64,000 nucleotides of DNA. It comes from Spirochaeta lutea (GTDB lineage Bacteria; Spirochaetota; Spirochaetia; DSM-27196; Salinispiraceae). Of this stretch, positions 62,901-64,000 are shown one piece after another. Position 1 is the stretch's first letter; each line of letters opens with the position of its first letter. A model generated the notes under the pieces. The model saw only the letters and a list, made by a program, of their open reading frames with translations, was not told the origin of the DNA and made no database searches. The stretch is from contig NZ_JNUP01000029.1 of NCBI RefSeq assembly GCF_000758165.1, forward strand, positions 43,388 to 107,387. The letters are read 5' to 3'. Both the position numbers and the translations under genes were made by a program.

Positions 62901-64000
62901 TCTACCGTTACTACCGGATCAGCCCGGTCCACGGTAAAGCTCCGGCTTCCCACCGGACTTACATTCCCCGCCCGGTCAATAGCCCGGACGTACAGGGTCC
63001 GGTTCCCCTGGCCAAGGCGGTGGTTCACGTTCGCTGCGCTCATACTGATGTCCACGGTCCTGAACCAACTGCTGGTTCCGCTCGCTGGACTCCAGTTGCT
63101 CTGATCAAAGCTGTATTCAACGGTCTGCAGACCGCTGCCGCCGTCAGCTGCCGTACCGCTGGATACCAGCTCGTTCACCTGGTAGGCACCGGCAAAGGCG
63201 TCAATCACCGGGGTATCAGGATCGGTTTCGTCGATCAGGAAGGTCCGGGTTTCGCTTTTTGTACGCCCGGCCACATCGGTAGCCGTAATGGTGTACACCC
63301 AGGTCCCGTCATCGCTGCCGTCATCCGGCAGGACTACCGTATAGCTGTAGCTGCCGCCGTCCGCGGCTATCTGGGCTGCACTCCGGCTGTATACCTGGGA
63401 TGACGCACCGCCGTCCTTGGAGGCGGTTATAACCAGGGCTCCGGTGTCCTTCAGGGCGTTGGAATCGCTCACATCTCCGGTAAAGGTAAAGTCCCCGTTG
63501 GTTATTTCTTGGGCCGCACTGTAATTGTCCTCGCTTAGGGAGGGATCGGCGGTATCGTAATAGAAGTCGACCTGCTGGCTGGATTCGGGGTTAAGTCCGT
63601 CGGTGGCCCGGACGTACAGGGTCCGGTTCCCTTCTCCGCCGGTACTGAAGTCCACACCGGTTACGCTCCAGTTGAACCCTGACAGGGGTATGGTGGTCCA
63701 GGTGGCATTGTCGGTGGAGTATTCCAGACTGGTTACACCCTTGCCGCCGTTGTCGGTTACCTGACCGCGGATGGTGTAGCTTCCCGAGTCGATGAATTCC
63801 CCATCCACCGGGGCTGTTAGGGTCAAATCGGGTGATTCGGTGTCAATGACGATGTTCCGGGTGATGCTGGATGTTTTTCCTACCTCATCGGTGGCCAGAA
63901 TGGTCACCTCGTAGGCTCCATCTCCGGCGGATACCGGCAGGGTTGTACTCCAGGTTCCGTCATCAGTGGTGTCGTTCAGCAGTTCTACTGAAGCTCCGCC
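53930..64000 (-). CDS. Giant Ig-repeat surface protein 2 (5'-truncated by window)
   Basis: At least 3356 aa; the reading frame is open through the right edge and the last 31 codons (GASVELLNDTTDDGTW...) continue the same repeat. About 25 or more Ig-like units of 105-115 aa recur with FTVNGTVTDSLQLAGSPIAI / VDTADPVVAV / RTLYVRATDGAGN phrases. The last ~650 residues differ: WTDDREIVVWDLTEV, FYYPSMVMNGNQPIFSYAND, VYLSYYDTHPSAKSLSFVSF, MDMVKIGASDMAVVYFDEG resemble beta-propeller repeat blades. No barrel or sorting signal is seen at the C-terminus. Calcium-rich Asp motifs suggest an extracellular protein. Confidence 0.78.
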   Translation of the reverse strand, partial: GGASVELLNDTTDDGTWSTTLPVSAGDGAYEVTILATDEVGKTSSITRNIVIDTESPDLTLTAPVDGEFIDSGSYTIRGQVTDNGGKGVTSLEYSTDNATWTTIPLSGFNWSVTGVDFSTGGEGNRTLYVRATDGLNPESSQQVDFYYDTADPSLSEDNYSAAQEITNGDFTFTGDVSDSNALKDTGALVITASKDGGASSQVYSRSAAQIAADGGSYSYTVVLPDDGSDDGTWVYTITATDVAGRTKSETRTFLIDETDPDTPVIDAFAGAYQVNELVSSGTAADGGSGLQTVEYSFDQSNWSPASGTSSWFRTVDISMSAANVNHRLGQGNRTLYVRAIDRAGNVSPVGSRSFTVDRADPVVTVDAEYDGTVYKNAGFTVNGTVTDSLQLAGSPIAITVDGPNTDDIALGAFNYTSGDGSWSQAVPIDDGDGSYSIAITGSDNVGRTHTVTRTVVVDTADPVVAVNNLNGDGSTQVNGATYTVSGTVTESGSGIASVEYSLDTTDGLDGTWQAATGTTSWSVALSGLTDTLTQTFAIRSTDNAGNTSAAVQREFIVDLADPVLAVTGGNTAASLVYRNSDIVLSGTATDGNGAPGVTVRYSKDGGAAVTILDGTAAQWNSGVTLQLNAGPDNVLGNGDDAFLGDGEYIFTITATDAVGKTDVETRSVRIDTLDPTAEITSLTPVTGANTVNGIITIRAAVADAIALDTLEWALVPELGDPEPAYLTVSGSKTSPEFVIDTTQTTGNVTVNGSAPFDRTLTDEAISVLYLRARDRAGNEVVISQNLEVDQASDAPVITFTTIDSSADTPEESYLNLIESNGLVRITVSDDDLVNAGSAEISIGDNASWQEINYNGGTAPASSRTVTLNHDLYSPAMLAEGTTLFYLRVSDSDAGNAKSGLPTATTTVGPVYVMVDRNFPVITETALGGDVFRSAAFSISGTISDTNALTNLTVTQSKDGGGAVTVLDQDETGTNSSFSISNMPNGGASDGEYLYTLTLTDASDKQTVLERTVIIDTTDPEAPVVTSPTAASWISGATYEFQGTASDGTGSGIDTIYVTETARGAGAPAKGDPAWQEASLESGGTQWSRTLTVAAQGERDLHVYAVDEAGNDGAITTHAFGLDTGAPVVSFDGGSGILYGNGDFTVSGTFTDTSGLSHISVESSTDDANYVAASPSSASFDGGAGTWSWTRTIGAQAEGTYYYRFNMTDLAGNLRQVTKEVNLDKTAPVIAFTSAAPSISFNAGAGSASANGTMSLSGTVTEDQNVVNLASISYQLNEGASSALAVGSSFTISGIDTTSYTDGQPLYVDVTAVDRNGNEETQRFTFNVNQATDKPAVSITSPADSTTVTTPSVTIVGEATDDDGITADPDQVQYRFSEDGTVGGYGPWQHVALGGSATVRSFSFNITASTDGAKLVQIQAYDEHGTLSDPVTLNLTFDTNEPEFTGLSPAPDSYHSGDFTLSGTAVDDTGTVDTLRYKVDRNGSQVTGWTALPGTGVDSVPFSTTIDTSFGGGTYKITLEAVDDSSATRTTTVSVFVDTADPSAAFTAPGSGSTQNNIISVSGTSDDNYGVQSLDVVVVDVNDGNTEKALPTGTLSGTSTWTVSDLDTRNATLLSYAADEGGGVYTLTLRARATDLANRTATNDLSFTIDQSTDKPVITLDSIALDGSSTITTTTINGSVTDDDGIQSIVVDTWDVGNLTATPDRSETVTLTSGSYGGTSLGWRVILADNGNGLRALRVRAVDSDDNNGSDYSASDYSRTDSGKIEFQLDTQNPDVAFTAPSANITWSSNNTFTIQGTSGDETGVTGLLLKVNDNDFSGGTTVIPDSNADDWATWTYTFNQGDLNNGPHTIYVQATDSVGNTRIASRQISVDKTAPTISVTSPANGSAVFGPLTIGGTTADNAGGAGVDAVAVGLGNQIDPLDLENSTWTSVPGTTSWSFSFLNINDYANTTYAVNTGDTNEDGIEDVGETWTDLWDFTFYVRATDKAGDGQPGNTSYLTSYTLTIDPKRDRPEISILSPEDGSTVGGYVRVFGSAFDSQFVEKVQIAIDANNDGDYTNDTWSEGTLDETDGDGVAWYLANGTTSWNVRLNEAGEFDPTGGDTTRTITFKVRAKDYKENPGDGIYGAEVEYQVTFNKDFPKIEDVSIESGSTVGGIETLTAIIRDETDIDRIVFSNEGPLLGNTTIFQNPGGLLPPGAGTTTVASTANPYGGTDITVDLLGTGDPDYQAAYPGSYRVTIPINTQAAGLYNGGAGSMSVKLSAEDVTSPSPFTNQNLISFNVDNIAPSDLSYTGSTEIIGTQAEVQGTVRDTGTISGIDRIVVYMTNADGHLIQLKNGTGAVATFTPAEIYDEDDPTFENYRIIIDNRNELGNDGAVGVGDQDGFPEYLTISGGTYNWSASFNSEDVADGAVTLHYRAEDFSGNSAEDTTGAFIANNKPSITGVVLGTDLNGNGDADDAGEKTSVITAGYGSTNFTARNDLLFVQINVTGGNNRLYYVVRHPGAALDATATVNGEMYEIISQGTSDFTGIGAASNNPGTVFTATGAGTGTGTVYRVDYTDTAIGAGSASLEINTSAWAESEPLSNSTSVAIRVFDATSSQDLDSTDELSDTITVNLDVDNVDETPAEIEVAPVGRRWDNASEHDTKVQEDVDEWSENVVTTGSGVSLVEHGYVQYSAASADAEADVSGKVILLGRAYDNQRISRITAQIPDFNGGAEFNIAVWNGTGLESAGNSIEELGTDTDESIIWGFEVVPGSEFLTQADGHVLNWQFGWNTAAITTEADEDVRVTFRIYDTNTDNDGAVGTNSYLDVDAVPYITRIYNPSGQGGLSETVIRTARGAYSLENSAGDDFRIEGFNLSGASVYVSDTAIDTQPGAGALTTSAGSTSSIDVEKNLPGSGFLTVFVNGIPSLNNLNDLNAEYNSEAVATNPRSLQWTDDREIVVWDLTEVMSGTNDQTFYYPSMVMNGNQPIFSYANDNAGYTYRTTGDDTSAIRSGAWFERHTALARTPGGVYWIASVQDAFAGGGDIGYLYINRDRARNALLGGDGSTNTNHFEIQGLDYLSTQLNRIKYPKLIVDGPDDNTNVYLSYYDTHPSAKSLSFVSFRASSATNSNLAEPTSDAGRATQVQTIPGTANASSEHFDMVKIGASDMAVVYFDEGAGTLEMQYSSNAWDANNLSGGGTWTQQTIDASPLTGSHVSTSVGTVGGTTYLYIAYQDAANTSLKLATVNWTTKAVTTQVIDSHFSVGTRTNLHILDGLPHISYSSDSYVGTPNSMRLAYPVAANSRTAEQNIFQAGADEYDQFLGNWEVVSVPTIKTPRPGIEQFHRTMIDQYNDGTTNLPVVAWLADRIEYAKMLD

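Overview
The window is a GC-rich (high fifties % by eye), gene-dense bacterial chromosome segment. It most likely comes from a free-living spirochaete of the Spirochaetaceae type. This is inferred from a moxR-DUF58-batABCD operon, several OmpA-like, P13-like and Ig-repeat envelope proteins, and generally diderm-type lipoproteins. No rRNA, tRNA, phage or CRISPR was found. Both window edges cut genes: a membrane/sensor protein on the left and a giant Ig-repeat protein on the right.

Layout. 1-4.4 kb: a periplasmic binding protein with a partial sensor-like partner, a YgiQ-type radical SAM protein, and a membrane-anchored M23 peptidase with a small winged-helix gene. 4.5-8.2 kb: an ATP-grasp/GCS2 amidoligase pair, converging on a TrkA-C membrane protein. 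8.3-10.8 kb: an IscA-like protein, then L-threonine dehydrogenase divergent from an XRE-cupin regulator with strong operator repeats between them. 10.7-14.2 kb: a thiamine-precursor ABC operon behind a TPP riboswitch and terminator. 14.3-16.3 kb: PpiC and a HipBA module. 16.5-25.7 kb: rRNA methyltransferases, P13-like protein, uridine kinase, Bpt, MetY, CysK, an OmpA-domain protein and a DbpA-type RNA-binding protein. 25.9-29.3 kb: small genes, a DksA-like protein and infA. 29.3-38.5 kb: argJ-moxR-DUF58-bat operon-smr on the minus strand. 38.6-41.7 kb: SMUG-type glycosylase, EEP lipoprotein, purC. 41.8-64 kb: two giant Ig-repeat surface proteins on the minus strand, separated by a plus-strand set of orphan binding-protein-like genes and an AT-rich toxin-antitoxin island.

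The strongest unannotated signals are these. (1) A ~107-bp palindromic mobile element (MITE-like) is present in four copies; three are flanked by 9-11 bp direct repeats, and the fourth sits between the TPP riboswitch terminator and the first thiamine-transport gene. (2) A recurrent promoter geometry has a -10 box ending exactly 6 nt before ATG and no Shine-Dalgarno, which implies leaderless mRNAs for ppiC, an MBL hydrolase, argJ, a binding lipoprotein and possibly others. (3) The AT-rich Phd/PIN module is followed by an attC-like structure, so it may be an integron-type cassette. (4) An ATP-grasp/GCS2 pair probably makes an unknown peptide or amide. (5) The paired giant Ig proteins, one of which ends in what looks like an outer-membrane barrel.
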